Shown one piece after another: positions 5,509-13,376 of a stretch of DNA of 21,932 bases. The DNA lies in NCBI GenBank assembly GCA_900546895.1, contig UREO01000012.1, forward strand, positions 1 to 21,932, in the 5' to 3' direction. Every line of letters starts with the position of its first letter. Position 1 is the stretch's first letter. The notes under the pieces are model-generated. The model worked only from the letters and a program-made list of their open reading frames with translations. It was not told the origin of the DNA and ran no database searches. This DNA is from an uncultured Oscillospiraceae bacterium. GTDB taxonomy: Bacteria; Bacillota; Clostridia; Oscillospirales; Acutalibacteraceae. Both the position numbers and the translations under genes were made by a program.

Positions 5509-6087
5509 CTATTTTACTTCGACTATTTTAATTTTGTCATAGGAGACGCCCGACTGGCCGGAAACAATGTCTTTGATCACAATCGCGTTGTTCTGTGAAG
5601 AATCGTTTGTTTTCACCACAACATTGCACTCAGAATTCTGAAGAAAGACCACGCAGTCCGAAAACCCCTTCGCCTTGATCAGGCTTTCGGCATTGTTTTC
5701 CTTCAGAGTATTCTGCGCGATAACGGCCGCCTGTGCGACTGCGTCCTTTTTCGCCGCATCGTTGGATTTCGCGTCGGTCAGAACCTTTTCCAGAAGCTCA
5801 ACCGCCGTATCCCGTGCTTTCTGGCGCGACAGGCGCGCTTCACTGAAATAGCTGGCCGCAGGCGCGTTCGCCTGTACGGACGATGATGAGCCGGAAGTTG
5901 TCTTGGACGACCCGGATACCGGAGCCTCCGCAAGCTGGGCTTCCCCCAACTCATGATCCGCCGTTGAGGTAACCGCGTTGGTGGCGAGCAATGGATTGTC
6001 GCCCGAGAACTGCCAGTTTAAATACACCGCCGCACCGAGCGCCACAATCAAAGCCGCAAGAACAAGCTGACGCTTTCCCATAGTCAT
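5509..6087 (-). CDS. spoIIIAH: Stage III sporulation protein AH
   Basis: Mother-cell membrane protein whose extracellular domain binds SpoIIQ from the forespore, forming the core of the channel across the intermembrane space. The 192-residue product has one N-terminal membrane segment (about 8-23), a Ser/Thr/Ala-rich linker (about 40-78) and a C-terminal YscJ-like ring-building domain starting near YFSEARLSRQKARDTAVELL and ending VSYDKIKIVEVK. Slightly shorter than the B. subtilis protein (218). The ATG at 6085-6087 has GGGGGAA 8-9 bases upstream; a second ATG two codons later is possible. Last gene of the spoIIIA operon, 24 bp after spoIIIAG. Confidence 0.95.
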   Translation of the reverse strand: MTMGKRQLVLAALIVALGAAVYLNWQFSGDNPLLATNAVTSTADHELGEAQLAEAPVSGSSKTTSGSSSSVQANAPAASYFSEARLSRQKARDTAVELLEKVLTDAKSNDAAKKDAVAQAAVIAQNTLKENNAESLIKAKGFSDCVVFLQNSECNVVVKTNDSSQNNAIVIKDIVSGQSGVSYDKIKIVEVK

Positions 6088-6111
6088 AGAATAAATTCCC
6101 CCCGTTTAAAA

Positions 6112-6702
6112 TTATTTTGCTTTTATAACGCATACGCGTACAGAAGTAATATCCAGCGCTGTTGTCACAGCGGAAATAATATCCTGCTGTACGACCGGAT
6201 TGTCGCCGCCGTCACAGACAACGACAACACCCTTTATAATCGGCTGAACCTCAGTTACCGCAAGCGCTTTTTGAGCGCCGTCGGCATCCTTGACAAGTAT
6301 GTAAGTAGTCTCCGTGTTGTCATTCGCCTCGTTTTTGGTGGTGGAACCGTCGGATTTGTCCTCGGTGGTCTGATTGCTTCTTTTTTCCTCGGTAGCATAT
6401 ATATACTGCTTACTCCGCTCAAGCGTTACCAGAACCTTAGCCTCCCCCGCCCCCTGTATCCGGTTCACAAGATCCGTCAGGCTGGTTTCCAGCTCTTTGG
6501 CGTACTGCTCGGCCGTAACCACGGACTGGGACGATACGTCTTTCGTATCGGTGTGGTCATGGTTCAGATAGCCCGAGAGGAAAATCAGGGCAATTCCGAT
6601 CAAACCGCCGATGATAATGACCTTACGGTAAAAATCGTTTTCCGCCAGCTTAGAGAAAACCGTCTTCTTTTCCTCCTCGAAGCCGCTGTCCTTAGCTTTC
6701 AT
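6112..6702 (-). CDS. spoIIIAG: Stage III sporulation protein AG
   Basis: Ring-forming component of the SpoIIIA-SpoIIQ channel, related to type III secretion ring proteins. The 196-residue product has a cytosolic N-terminus, one membrane segment (about 28-45) and an extracellular domain. The family run YAKELETSLTDLVNRIQGAGEAKVLVTLE is present, then a polar low-complexity insert (about 107-133: KRSNQTTEDKSDGSTTKNEA), then VQPIIKGVVVVCDGGDNP and ...DITSVRVCVIKAK. In known SpoIIIAG the insert region forms a beta-rich element that makes the channel wall. The ATG at 6700-6702 has GGAGGT about 9 bases upstream and overlaps spoIIIAF by 11 bp. Confidence 0.95.
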   Translation of the reverse strand: MKAKDSGFEEEKKTVFSKLAENDFYRKVIIIGGLIGIALIFLSGYLNHDHTDTKDVSSQSVVTAEQYAKELETSLTDLVNRIQGAGEAKVLVTLERSKQYIYATEEKRSNQTTEDKSDGSTTKNEANDNTETTYILVKDADGAQKALAVTEVQPIIKGVVVVCDGGDNPVVQQDIISAVTTALDITSVRVCVIKAK

Positions 6703-7168
6703 CGGAAGATACCTCCATTTTCAGTCCTAACGTTTTTTCCAGATGAGCCGAAGCCTTTTCTCTGTCCTTGCCATATCCATTTGCCAGAATGACAACCACC
6801 TTGTTAATTGATATGCTGCCATCTTCGTTTGTATCCATAATCACATTAACATTTTTGCATTTAATATTGATTTTGTTCAACTCTGATACGACCAGATTCG
6901 TAATACTTTCCTGCGCGGCGGCGAAATACTGCTTTTCCACCGTCTTTTCAAGCTGTGAATTGACCGGGCTGTCTGAATCCGTCTGGATGCTCGCGGAGAT
7001 TTCCGGTACGATTTTTGTGAGCGGAACGATCAGCGCGCAGATCACAAAAGCGCCGATGACAAATTTGACCATCCTTTCCATGGAGCCGTTTGGGACAAGG
7101 CCCTGCAGCATTGCGGCGACAAGGGCCGCCATGCAGATGGCCGCCGACCATTCCCTGACCGCGTTCAT
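6692..7168 (-). CDS. spoIIIAF: Stage III sporulation protein AF
   Basis: Membrane component of the SpoIIIA complex. The 158-residue product starts MNAVREWSAAICMAALVAAML, with two membrane segments (about 8-26 and 34-52: VKFVIGAFVICALIVPLTKI). A soluble domain follows, ending DREKASAHLEKTLGLKMEV, the ring-building-like region. The start at 7166-7168 is chosen because it makes the ATGA overlap with the spoIIIAE stop and has GGAGGCGGG just upstream. A longer in-frame opening reaches 7228 but its N-terminus is only shadow of spoIIIAE. It overlaps spoIIIAG by 11 bp. Confidence 0.95.
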   Translation of the reverse strand: MNAVREWSAAICMAALVAAMLQGLVPNGSMERMVKFVIGAFVICALIVPLTKIVPEISASIQTDSDSPVNSQLEKTVEKQYFAAAQESITNLVVSELNKINIKCKNVNVIMDTNEDGSISINKVVVILANGYGKDREKASAHLEKTLGLKMEVSSDES

Positions 7169-8304
7169 GACCCGCCTCCAATAATCAGAAGAATCACGTT
7201 GGAAACCATCAGGATCACCATGCAGCACAGAATGATACTGATCAGCGTTTCGATCACGTCTCCCGAAGCTTTCAGCAGCGAGCTGATTTCCTTCAGCTCA
7301 AAGATATCGCCGATCCCGATGCAGACCTGAAGGGTCAGCAGCCAGACAAGGCACTGAATCAAAATCGGCAGGAAAACAAAAAGCCCCGCAAGCAATCCGA
7401 ACGCGCTGACGCCGGATTTCAGCATTTTGACGCACCCGTTGATGGTATGGAGCGCCTCCCCCAACGCATTACCCACCACGGGCACAAAGCTGCTGACGAC
7501 AAACCTTGCCGCACGGGTCCCCGTTGTGTCCAGCGCGGTTGCGACAATGCCGTGCATGGTCAGCAGTCCGGTAAAAATGGTCATACAGAACCCCATAATC
7601 CATTTCACGGCCTTGCTGAAGGCTGTACACAGCCCGTTCAGGTTGATATTTGGGGAAATCGCGGACACGATGGAAAGCGCCAGAAAGATGTTCATCATCG
7701 GAACCAGAATATTGGAAGACAGCAGAGAAATCACATTTCCCGCCGCCATCATTAACAGATTATAGGAACCGGCCGTGGCGGGCTGCCCGGCTACGATCAT
7801 AATTCCCGCCAGGACCGGAACACAGGCCAGCAGAAACCCGGCTGCCGTTTTAATCACCGCTGCCGCGCTTGAAATACACGACACAATCGGGTTCACCACA
7901 ATCACACAGATACAAAGCGTGGAAACCATACCGATGACTCCGCCCAGCGATTTTTCCCCGAAGGAAAGCTTCATCCCGTTCAAAAGCGCGCACAGAAGCA
8001 TTACCGCGATTACCGAAACCGCCGCCCGGAACGGTTCCCCTGTTTTGCCCGCGACCACCGAAAGGATCTGGTCAAACATGCTTTTCGGCGTGATGGAGGG
8101 AATGCCTTTCCAGTTGGTATCTTCAATCCCCATTTCCTCCAGCGCTTTTCTGGTATCGTTGGGCAGTTTGTCCGCAAGGTCCGCCGCCCCGCTTTCCTGA
8201 AGCTGCCGGGAGTAATAATCGTCCTGCTTCGACGCGGCGTGCACCGGCAGGGAAAACGCCGTAACCAGGAGCAGCAGAACGGCTAAGCATACCATTTTTT
8301 TCAT
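7165..8304 (-). CDS. spoIIIAE: Stage III sporulation protein AE
   Basis: Polytopic membrane protein of the SpoIIIA complex, proposed to form part of the transport core. The 379-residue product has a signal peptide with likely cleavage after VHA (about residue 23). A soluble stretch follows (ADLADKLPNDTRKALEEMGIED), then many hydrophobic segments from about residue 95 to the end. Family runs include GTRAARFVVSSFVPVVGNALGEALHTINGC and the C-terminal ILCCMVILMVSNVILLIIGGG. Length is close to the B. subtilis protein (399). The ATG is 2 bp after the spoIIIAD stop, and its stop shares four bases with the spoIIIAF start. Confidence 0.97.
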   Translation of the reverse strand: MKKMVCLAVLLLLVTAFSLPVHAASKQDDYYSRQLQESGAADLADKLPNDTRKALEEMGIEDTNWKGIPSITPKSMFDQILSVVAGKTGEPFRAAVSVIAVMLLCALLNGMKLSFGEKSLGGVIGMVSTLCICVIVVNPIVSCISSAAAVIKTAAGFLLACVPVLAGIMIVAGQPATAGSYNLLMMAAGNVISLLSSNILVPMMNIFLALSIVSAISPNINLNGLCTAFSKAVKWIMGFCMTIFTGLLTMHGIVATALDTTGTRAARFVVSSFVPVVGNALGEALHTINGCVKMLKSGVSAFGLLAGLFVFLPILIQCLVWLLTLQVCIGIGDIFELKEISSLLKASGDVIETLISIILCCMVILMVSNVILLIIGGGS

Positions 8305-8306
8305 CC

Positions 8307-8696
8307 TTATCCACCAATCAGTCCTACCGCCGTGCTTGCAATCTTTTCAAAGAGCGGCAGCGACAGCACCACAATTGCGATTTTTCCGGCAAGCTCCACT
8401 TTTGAAGCCAGCGCGCTTTCCCCCGCGTCCCGGCAGGAATCGGCGGCGAACTGTGCCAGAAAGCAGATTCCAAGGGATTTGAATAGGATTGCGGCGTATT
8501 CGGCGGAAAGCCCTGCCGAGGAAAGCAGGGTATTGATCTGCTGAACCGCGGGGGCAATATTCCCCAGTATCGCGAACAGGATCAAAACGCCGGCGCAGAT
8601 ACTGACAACAATGGAATATTCCTGATGATACCGCTTCAGCATAACCGCGAGGATCGCCGCGATCACTGCAATTCCCGCAACGGCAATCATATCCAT
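8307..8696 (-). CDS. spoIIIAD: Stage III sporulation protein AD
   Basis: Small integral membrane component of the SpoIIIA complex. The 129-residue product is almost all hydrophobic, with several predicted membrane segments (about 3-20, 28-46, 66-84, 104-122). The family run LFKSLGICFLAQFAADSCRDAGESALASKVELAGKIA is present, characteristic of SpoIIIAD. It starts 3 bp after the spoIIIAC stop and ends 2 bp before spoIIIAE. Length matches the B. subtilis protein (133). The Shine-Dalgarno site is weak (GTAGG), consistent with coupling to spoIIIAC. Confidence 0.96.
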   Translation of the reverse strand: MDMIAVAGIAVIAAILAVMLKRYHQEYSIVVSICAGVLILFAILGNIAPAVQQINTLLSSAGLSAEYAAILFKSLGICFLAQFAADSCRDAGESALASKVELAGKIAIVVLSLPLFEKIASTAVGLIGG

Positions 8697-8699
8697 GGC

Positions 8700-8894
8700 C
8701 TACAAACCGAATATGGATTTTATAGACTTAAATAGAGCGTCTATTTGCTGGATAATCATCATGAGCACTACGATCAGACCGGCAATGGTCGTCATCATTG
8801 CCTGGTCCTCCCTGCCCGAACGAATCAGCAGCTGGTTCAGCACCGCAACGATGATGCCGATTGCAGCAATTTTAAAAATCAAATCCACATCCAT
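8700..8894 (-). CDS. spoIIIAC: Stage III sporulation protein AC
   Basis: Small membrane protein of the SpoIIIA complex. The 64-residue product has two membrane segments (about 5-23 and 35-53) separated by the conserved polar loop IRSGREDQA. Length matches the family (about 65-68). GGAGGAATC lies upstream of the ATG at 8892-8894, 18 bp after the spoIIIAB stop. Its place between AB and AD is the standard operon order. Confidence 0.96.
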   Translation of the reverse strand: MDVDLIFKIAAIGIIVAVLNQLLIRSGREDQAMMTTIAGLIVVLMMIIQQIDALFKSIKSIFGL

Positions 8895-8912
8895 TTTTTG
8901 ATTCCTCCATCC

Positions 8913-9419
8913 TTAACATAGCAGGAGTGCCGCCGCCATCCCGGAAAACACGCCAAACATTTGGTACAGCCTTGATTTTCGTTCCTTTTCGCCCCTTGCC
9001 TCTTTCAGGTTCTGGGCCGTAAGCTCATAGTAGAGAGCGCAGTGCGAAAGCTGCCCGTCGGTATCGCTTACGCCGAAGCCGCTCCCAAAGCCTTTCAGCA
9101 ATTCCACATCTTTATTGTTGAACCCGCCGCTTTTCGCGCATTCTTTGACCCCGTCCTGCCACGCGGACTGGAAATCCCCGTTCTTTTGAAAAGAGTCCCC
9201 GCAGTGCCGCAGAAACCCCAAATCGCCGCCGTGCTTCTGCACGATCTGCTCTACCGGCAGTGCGGAAAACCGGATTTCCGTCTGCGCGGAGGAAACAAAA
9301 CGCAGAAACCGTTCGAGCTGCTCCACCCGCACGGCAAGCCTATGCGACTCCATATACCCCGCAAGCGCCCCTGCGGCTATTAGAATCAAAGCCCCCGTCA
9401 ATTTTAGCAAGCAAATCAC
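8913..9419 (-). CDS. spoIIIAB: Stage III sporulation protein AB
   Basis: Membrane-anchored protein of the SpoIIIA complex with a fold related to GspF-type secretion components. The 168-residue product starts with a membrane segment (about 5-22), continues SHRLAVRVEQLERFLRFVSSAQTEIRFS and ends with YQMFGVFSGMAAALLLC, typical of SpoIIIAB. The start codon is GTG (9417-9419); it gives the family N-terminus and has AAGG 4-5 bases upstream. This places the first 80 bp inside the end of spoIIIAA, an unusually long overlap for this operon. No later start would keep the membrane segment. Confidence 0.92.
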   Translation of the reverse strand: MICLLKLTGALILIAAGALAGYMESHRLAVRVEQLERFLRFVSSAQTEIRFSALPVEQIVQKHGGDLGFLRHCGDSFQKNGDFQSAWQDGVKECAKSGGFNNKDVELLKGFGSGFGVSDTDGQLSHCALYYELTAQNLKEARGEKERKSRLYQMFGVFSGMAAALLLC

Positions 9420-10359
9420 CAGCCTTGTAAATCCCTTGTATTTTTCCCGGTTCTCTGTACCCGTTCAGCATAGCCACACAGCCGAAGGCCCCCGTTTTCA
9501 AAAGGTGCACCGCCTGTTTTTTCATCAGGAATTCCTCGATGCTGCCCGCGTGGATGGAGGAAATCATGCTGACGCCCGCGTTCAGGCTCTGCTCCACCGC
9601 GGCGACCTCGTCGTTTCCGCCAAGCTCGTCGCAGATAATGAATTCCGGAGAAAGGCAGCGAACGGCCTGCATGATTCCCTCCGCCTTGGGGTAGCCGTCC
9701 AACACATCGCAACAGAATCCGAGATCGTTCTGCGGTATCCCCAGACAGATACCGGCCAGTTCCCCGCGTTCGTCGACCACGACCACCTTCCGGATATCCC
9801 CGCAGGTACCGCTGGACAGCTGACGGGCAATGTCGCGCAGGATGGTGGTTTTTCCGCTTGCGGGCGGACCGGCAATGAGCAGGCCGGAACGGATCTCCTT
9901 TTTCAGGGAATGAAAAATTTCAGCAGCCGATCCCGGAATCTCCCGGGAAACACGGATGTTAATAGAAGAAATATCCCGGATACCGGCAATCTGACCGTTC
10001 TGGAACACCGCGGTTCCGCTGATGCCGACCCGGTGCCCCCCTGCCAGCGTGACAAACCCGTTCTTAATCTCATTCTGATGGCTGTAGATCGAATAGCTGC
10101 AAATATTCCGGAAGCATTCCTCAATATCTTCTCTTGTGGAAATCATGGCGTCCTTGCCCGGATAGCACGTCAGTCTTCCGGTTTGATTCAAAAAGTAGAT
10201 TTCTCCCGTACAGCAGATGGAAATTGGTTTATTGACGCGGAGCCTGATCTCTTGCGCCTGTTTTTTTATGTCGCCGGGCAAAAGCGAGAAATAGCCTGCG
10301 ATTCTGCCGCAGATCGCTTTCGCCGCCGAATCAAATCTTGGGTCGCTGTAGTTATCCAT
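9340..10359 (-). CDS. spoIIIAA: Stage III sporulation protein AA (ATPase)
   Basis: Cytosolic ATPase of the AAA/secretion-ATPase class that powers the mother-cell SpoIIIA apparatus. The 339-residue product has Walker A GPPASGKT (164-171), followed by VVVVDERGE and FIICDELGG (Walker B type) and then SSIHAGS. The N-terminal EIRLRVNKP and AGGHRVGISG runs are also family features. The ATG at 10357-10359 is preferred (GAGAGG about 9 bases upstream); TTG at 10398 and ATG at 10386 give longer frames without a ribosome binding site. The B. subtilis protein has 307 residues; the extra length is mainly a C-terminal tail (about the last 25 residues) that overlaps spoIIIAB. First gene of the operon. Confidence 0.95.
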   Translation of the reverse strand: MDNYSDPRFDSAAKAICGRIAGYFSLLPGDIKKQAQEIRLRVNKPISICCTGEIYFLNQTGRLTCYPGKDAMISTREDIEECFRNICSYSIYSHQNEIKNGFVTLAGGHRVGISGTAVFQNGQIAGIRDISSINIRVSREIPGSAAEIFHSLKKEIRSGLLIAGPPASGKTTILRDIARQLSSGTCGDIRKVVVVDERGELAGICLGIPQNDLGFCCDVLDGYPKAEGIMQAVRCLSPEFIICDELGGNDEVAAVEQSLNAGVSMISSIHAGSIEEFLMKKQAVHLLKTGAFGCVAMLNGYREPGKIQGIYKAGDLLAKIDGGFDSNSRRGACGVYGVA

Positions 10360-10385
10360 ATCCCTTGTCCTCTCTTTCAATAACA

Positions 10386-10414
10386 TAGATATGGACAACT
10401 TAGCCGTGTTAGAA
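10386..10414 (-). promoter_or_regulatory. Tentative sigma-E-like promoter for spoIIIA operon
   Basis: CATATCTA (10386-10393, minus strand) resembles a sigma-E -10 (CATACAnT) and would start transcription about 20 bp before the chosen spoIIIAA ATG. The -35 position (TTCTAAC at 10408-10414) is a poor match. In B. subtilis the spoIIIA operon is sigma-E dependent; here the site is a guess from position and a partial -10. Confidence 0.25.
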
Positions 10415-10450
10415 CCAAAAAAATAACTCCGCGGGAATCTTCCCGCGGAG
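10413..10450 (-). terminator. Terminator after the DUF4173 gene
   Basis: CTCCGCGGGA (10427-10436) and TCCCGCGGAG (10441-10450) form a perfect 10-bp GC-rich stem with a 4-base loop. On the minus strand it is followed by TTATTTTTTTGG. It lies 14 bp after the DUF4173 stop and isolates that cassette from the spoIIIA operon. The plus strand has CTCTTTTTTATT a little further out, so it may act weakly both ways. Confidence 0.9.
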
Positions 10451-10464
10451 CCGATTTCTCTTTT

Positions 10465-12039
10465 TTATTCTATTGGAAGGCGGAGAGCTGTCCATTTCTG
10501 CAGATTCATCTGCTGAAATTCGGTTTTCTGCGAATTGAAATCCCGTAGAAATGTTTTTAGTTCCTTCTTTAAGGAAGCATCCTTTGTGTTCCGGTACAGT
10601 TCCAGCGCGTAAGGCTTTGCAGCATCCGGTGCGCGGTACATGATCCCTATGTCGGCGGTTTCCAACGTCCCGTTTTGGTACCGGCCGATATTATACCCGA
10701 TGATCCTGCCGTCAATATTTGCGTAGCAGAGAATCAGAAAGCTGACGGCGCAGGTCAGCACAATGCTGCGGGCCAGATTGATCTTTTTAAACCGGGAGAC
10801 GATAATAGTCACGAAAATCACTGCCAGAACCACCATGAACCAACTGGTATACACCCGTTTCGGGGTCAGCCCGTAACGGGCGATATACAGAATCATCTTG
10901 CTGAGGGCGGAAGCAATCAGCAGAAGCGTTTCCACGGAAAGGAAAACATGAATGGCCCTCATCACGCGGAATTCCCCTTCCTCCCTTCGGATCAGTACGG
11001 AGGAAAAAGCGATCACGGCAAAGTTGATCATCGCGACTTTGCAGAGCTCAAAGAACCCGCGCCGGGCAAATTCCGCGAGCGTCAGTCCGCTCTGCCCCTG
11101 CCCCGAAAAAGCGCTGAAAAGAGAAGCTGTCTGCGCCCCGAAGAAAACCAGATACAGGATGCACAGGAGCACGGTTCCCGTGACAGCGGCTGCCGTGGGA
11201 ACGACTCTGCATTTTTCGGATAATTTGGCGGCCTTCTCCGCCGTAATTGAGTCTGCCCGCCTTTTCTGAATATTGCCGTACAGCAGGCCAAACAGATAGC
11301 TTCCCGTCAGAAAAGCCGGAAGAAGCCGGAACAGAAAATTAGCGATATGAGTTCCCACATCGTCAGAAAACTGCTTCACCAAAGACTGAAACACCCCGTC
11401 CGCCTGCATCAGCAGCGAAAGGACAATCCAGAGAACCGGCAGCGCCGCCAGAGCACCGCCCAGTGAAGCCAGCAGGACCTTGCTTTTCCTGTTCTTTACC
11501 GCCGAACGCCGGATGATTTTGGAAGCGCAGCCGAAATTTAAAAATGGGATTTTGAAAAGCTGATTCACCATATCGGGCATAAAACAGGCACCCAGCCTTT
11601 CTTCCATCCGGCCCGAGGTCAGCACCGCGACCCAGTAGACCGCGCAGCCCATCAGAAACAGAAAGTTGAGAAACTGCAGAGAGACATTGGTGAACAGGGA
11701 GAAATTGACGGACGACAGAGCTACCAGAGCCAGCCAGAACCAGCTGTTTTTTGGAACGGCTTTCCCGCGTTTTTTCAGGTAGAGAAGAACCAATGTACAA
11801 AACACGGCGGTAAAAAGGGTCACACCCAAGCCAAAGCATTCCGGTGTAATCAGCCAGACAAAAAGATAACCGCACACCAGGAACAGCAGTGCAAACAGGG
11901 TATCCGTACCGGTAAAAGGAATCGGGATTTCCGGTTTTTTAGCGGCGGGGATTTGGCCGTACCCCAGTGTTGAGGGCAAAACAGGTGCACCAGTGGTTAC
12001 GGGTACCGAAGCGGTCCCGTTTTCTTCAGCGATATTCAT
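10465..12039 (-). CDS. DUF4173 family polytopic membrane protein
   Basis: I recognise the family but it has no established function. The 524-residue product has a Pro-rich cytosolic N-terminus (about 1-45), then around ten hydrophobic segments spread over about 46-445. A soluble C-terminal tail of roughly 80 residues follows, with DGRIIGYNIGRYQNG, a run typical of DUF4173 proteins. A basic loop (KIIRRSAVKNRKSKV) lies near the middle. The ATG at 12037-12039 is chosen because AAGGAG lies 6 bp upstream, overlapping the stop of the Xre gene; the frame is open further up but without a better site. It follows the Xre gene by 11 bp and ends at a strong terminator, so it is the last gene of a lipoprotein-DUF2975-Xre-DUF4173 unit. 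Confidence 0.85.
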   Translation of the reverse strand: MNIAEENGTASVPVTTGAPVLPSTLGYGQIPAAKKPEIPIPFTGTDTLFALLFLVCGYLFVWLITPECFGLGVTLFTAVFCTLVLLYLKKRGKAVPKNSWFWLALVALSSVNFSLFTNVSLQFLNFLFLMGCAVYWVAVLTSGRMEERLGACFMPDMVNQLFKIPFLNFGCASKIIRRSAVKNRKSKVLLASLGGALAALPVLWIVLSLLMQADGVFQSLVKQFSDDVGTHIANFLFRLLPAFLTGSYLFGLLYGNIQKRRADSITAEKAAKLSEKCRVVPTAAAVTGTVLLCILYLVFFGAQTASLFSAFSGQGQSGLTLAEFARRGFFELCKVAMINFAVIAFSSVLIRREEGEFRVMRAIHVFLSVETLLLIASALSKMILYIARYGLTPKRVYTSWFMVVLAVIFVTIIVSRFKKINLARSIVLTCAVSFLILCYANIDGRIIGYNIGRYQNGTLETADIGIMYRAPDAAKPYALELYRNTKDASLKKELKTFLRDFNSQKTEFQQMNLQKWTALRLPIE

Positions 12040-12050
12040 AGTAATCTCCT

Positions 12051-12260
12051 TTATTCCGTATCGGTATATTCCAAAATATCCGCGGGCTGGCACTTCAGCT
12101 CACGGCATAAAGCTTCCAGGGTGGAAAAGCGGATTGCCTTCGCCTTATTGTTTTTTAAGATGGATAAATTTGCCGGCGTGATTCCTATCTTTTCCGCTAA
12201 ATCACCGGAGGTGATTTTCCGCTTCGCCATGACAACGTTTAAATTAATAATAATCGGCAT
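12051..12260 (-). CDS. Small Xre-family transcriptional regulator (YozG-like)
   Basis: A 69-residue single-domain DNA-binding protein. It reads MPIIINLNVVMAKRKITSGD, then LAEKIGITPANLSILKNNKA (helix-turn-helix), then IRFSTLEALCRELKCQPADILEY. This short form without a sensing domain is the YozG-like Cro/CI type, usually found beside a DUF2975 membrane protein, as here (B. subtilis yoaS-yozG is the familiar pair). The ATG at 12258-12260 is preferred over an in-frame start 30 bp upstream: it is 13 bp after the DUF2975 stop and has AAAGGATGG upstream. Probable regulator of its own operon; the partner membrane protein may control it, which is inference. Confidence 0.92.
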   Translation of the reverse strand: MPIIINLNVVMAKRKITSGDLAEKIGITPANLSILKNNKAKAIRFSTLEALCRELKCQPADILEYTDTE

Positions 12261-12273
12261 ATTTTTCCATCCT

Positions 12274-12720
12274 TTAAATCGTGAAATCATTTTCGCTTTT
12301 CAGTTCGATCGCCTGTTCAAAGACGTTTTTAATGACACGGATAATCAGCGCAAAGAAAGCGCAGGCCACCGCAACAATAAAAAACGAGGCATAATAAAAA
12401 CCCGAACCAAAAGTGATGGCGCCAACGGCAATACAGCTCCAGGAAATAATCCGCAGCATTTTTGTGTTTTCCGGCACAAAGACGCTGCCCACGCGGATAT
12501 TTTTCAGCAGGGTATTCAGGCAGTAAAGCAGGATGAAACCCGGCACCGCGCAAAGATAGATCGTGATGCGAAACGGCAGATGCAGCGCCTGTATCGCCGG
12601 AGCATCCCCGAAATACCAGCTGACAATCGTTGGGGCGGCGCATACGCCCACCGCCAGCAAGACGGCAAATAGTCTGGTACAGAAAATGGAAAGCGTCAAT
12701 GATTTTGAGTTGTTCCACAT
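12274..12720 (-). CDS. DUF2975 family membrane protein
   Basis: A 148-residue membrane protein of unknown biochemical role with four predicted membrane segments (about 10-34, 48-68, 88-106, 108-130). The central loop LLKNIRVGSVFVPENTKMLRIISW matches the DUF2975 signature (family members carry G-x-x-F-x-x-x-N-x-x-x-L-R). The C-terminus is cytosolic and acidic. It is directly upstream of the Xre regulator, the usual genomic partner of DUF2975. The ATG at 12718-12720 has AAAGGGG about 7-8 bases upstream. A 67-bp gap separates it from the lipoprotein gene, without terminator or clear promoter, so it is likely the same transcript. Confidence 0.88.
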   Translation of the reverse strand: MWNNSKSLTLSIFCTRLFAVLLAVGVCAAPTIVSWYFGDAPAIQALHLPFRITIYLCAVPGFILLYCLNTLLKNIRVGSVFVPENTKMLRIISWSCIAVGAITFGSGFYYASFFIVAVACAFFALIIRVIKNVFEQAIELKSENDFTI

Positions 12721-12787
12721 ACGATGGACCCCTTTCTATTCCGATCCGGAGCTTATGGTGGGGAAGCAAGTTTTCCGGTCAGTGCTT

Positions 12788-13303
12788 TTAAGTGTCTAAT
12801 TCGTAATAATACAGATTCCCATTGTCCGAATCATACAGCGCAATGGTAAAGTTATAGGAGAAGCGGCTGAACAATTGATTGCTGTCTCTGGGATTTCTGC
12901 TTTCACTATGCCTATCATAAAAATAATAGTACCCATGCTCGATTGCGGGAATTAGCGCTTCACCCTCGTCGGTCTGAACCAGAGCGCCATAGGAAGCCTC
13001 TCCGTCCTCTTTCCCGTATACAGCCCTTTGCAGATTTTCGGTCAGCGGAAGTCTGCTCCAACCACCGCCGTTATCCATCTGCTTCACTGCGGACACGCCG
13101 GCAGTCTTATCAAAGCGTATTTGCGTAAAGGTATATCCATCTCCGTGAAAGCCGTCGTGCGCATCCGTGTGCTTGACCATTTGACCGCCGGACAGATCAA
13201 TTCCAAGGGTTTCCGAAACATCTTTCGTTCCGTCGTCGTGGGAACACGATGCCAGAGTACCTGCCAGAAACAGAATACACAAAATAAGTGGTAATCGTTT
13301 CAA
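12788..13303 (-). CDS. Putative lipoprotein, no family recognised
   Basis: A 171-residue secreted protein. The N-terminus is a lipoprotein signal peptide: MKR, a hydrophobic stretch, and the lipobox LASC with the lipidated Cys at 20. The mature part is polar, with His/Asp-rich (VKHTDAHDGFHGDGY, about 43-57) and Tyr-rich (HGYYYFYD, YDSDNGNLYYYEL) runs; I do not recognise a domain. The start is TTG at 13301-13303, chosen because GGAGGGG lies 5 bp upstream and it gives an intact signal peptide. It is the first gene after a strong sigma-A-type promoter and precedes DUF2975-Xre-DUF4173. An envelope sensor or accessory role is inference from context. Confidence 0.8.
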   Translation of the reverse strand: MKRLPLILCILFLAGTLASCSHDDGTKDVSETLGIDLSGGQMVKHTDAHDGFHGDGYTFTQIRFDKTAGVSAVKQMDNGGGWSRLPLTENLQRAVYGKEDGEASYGALVQTDEGEALIPAIEHGYYYFYDRHSESRNPRDSNQLFSRFSYNFTIALYDSDNGNLYYYELDT

Positions 13304-13376
13304 GCGTACCCCTCCCGCCGTTTATTTTCCGGCTCCGGCCGGATGCAGAAATAACACTTCTTGTGCTTTCTCTTGT

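Noticed and set aside
5362..5598. Plus-strand frame starting in the spoIIIAH-nusB spacer
   Set aside because: No ribosome binding site, no recognisable domain, and its second half is antisense to the end of spoIIIAH.
9436..10383. 315-codon plus-strand frame opposite spoIIIAA
   Set aside because: It mirrors a clear SpoIIIAA ATPase gene with Walker motifs, has no family similarity that I can see and has no ribosome binding site.
10386..10398. Upstream starts (ATG 10386, TTG 10398) for spoIIIAA
   Set aside because: Neither has a ribosome binding site, and they would fall on the tentative promoter; the ATG at 10359 has GAGAGG at a suitable distance.
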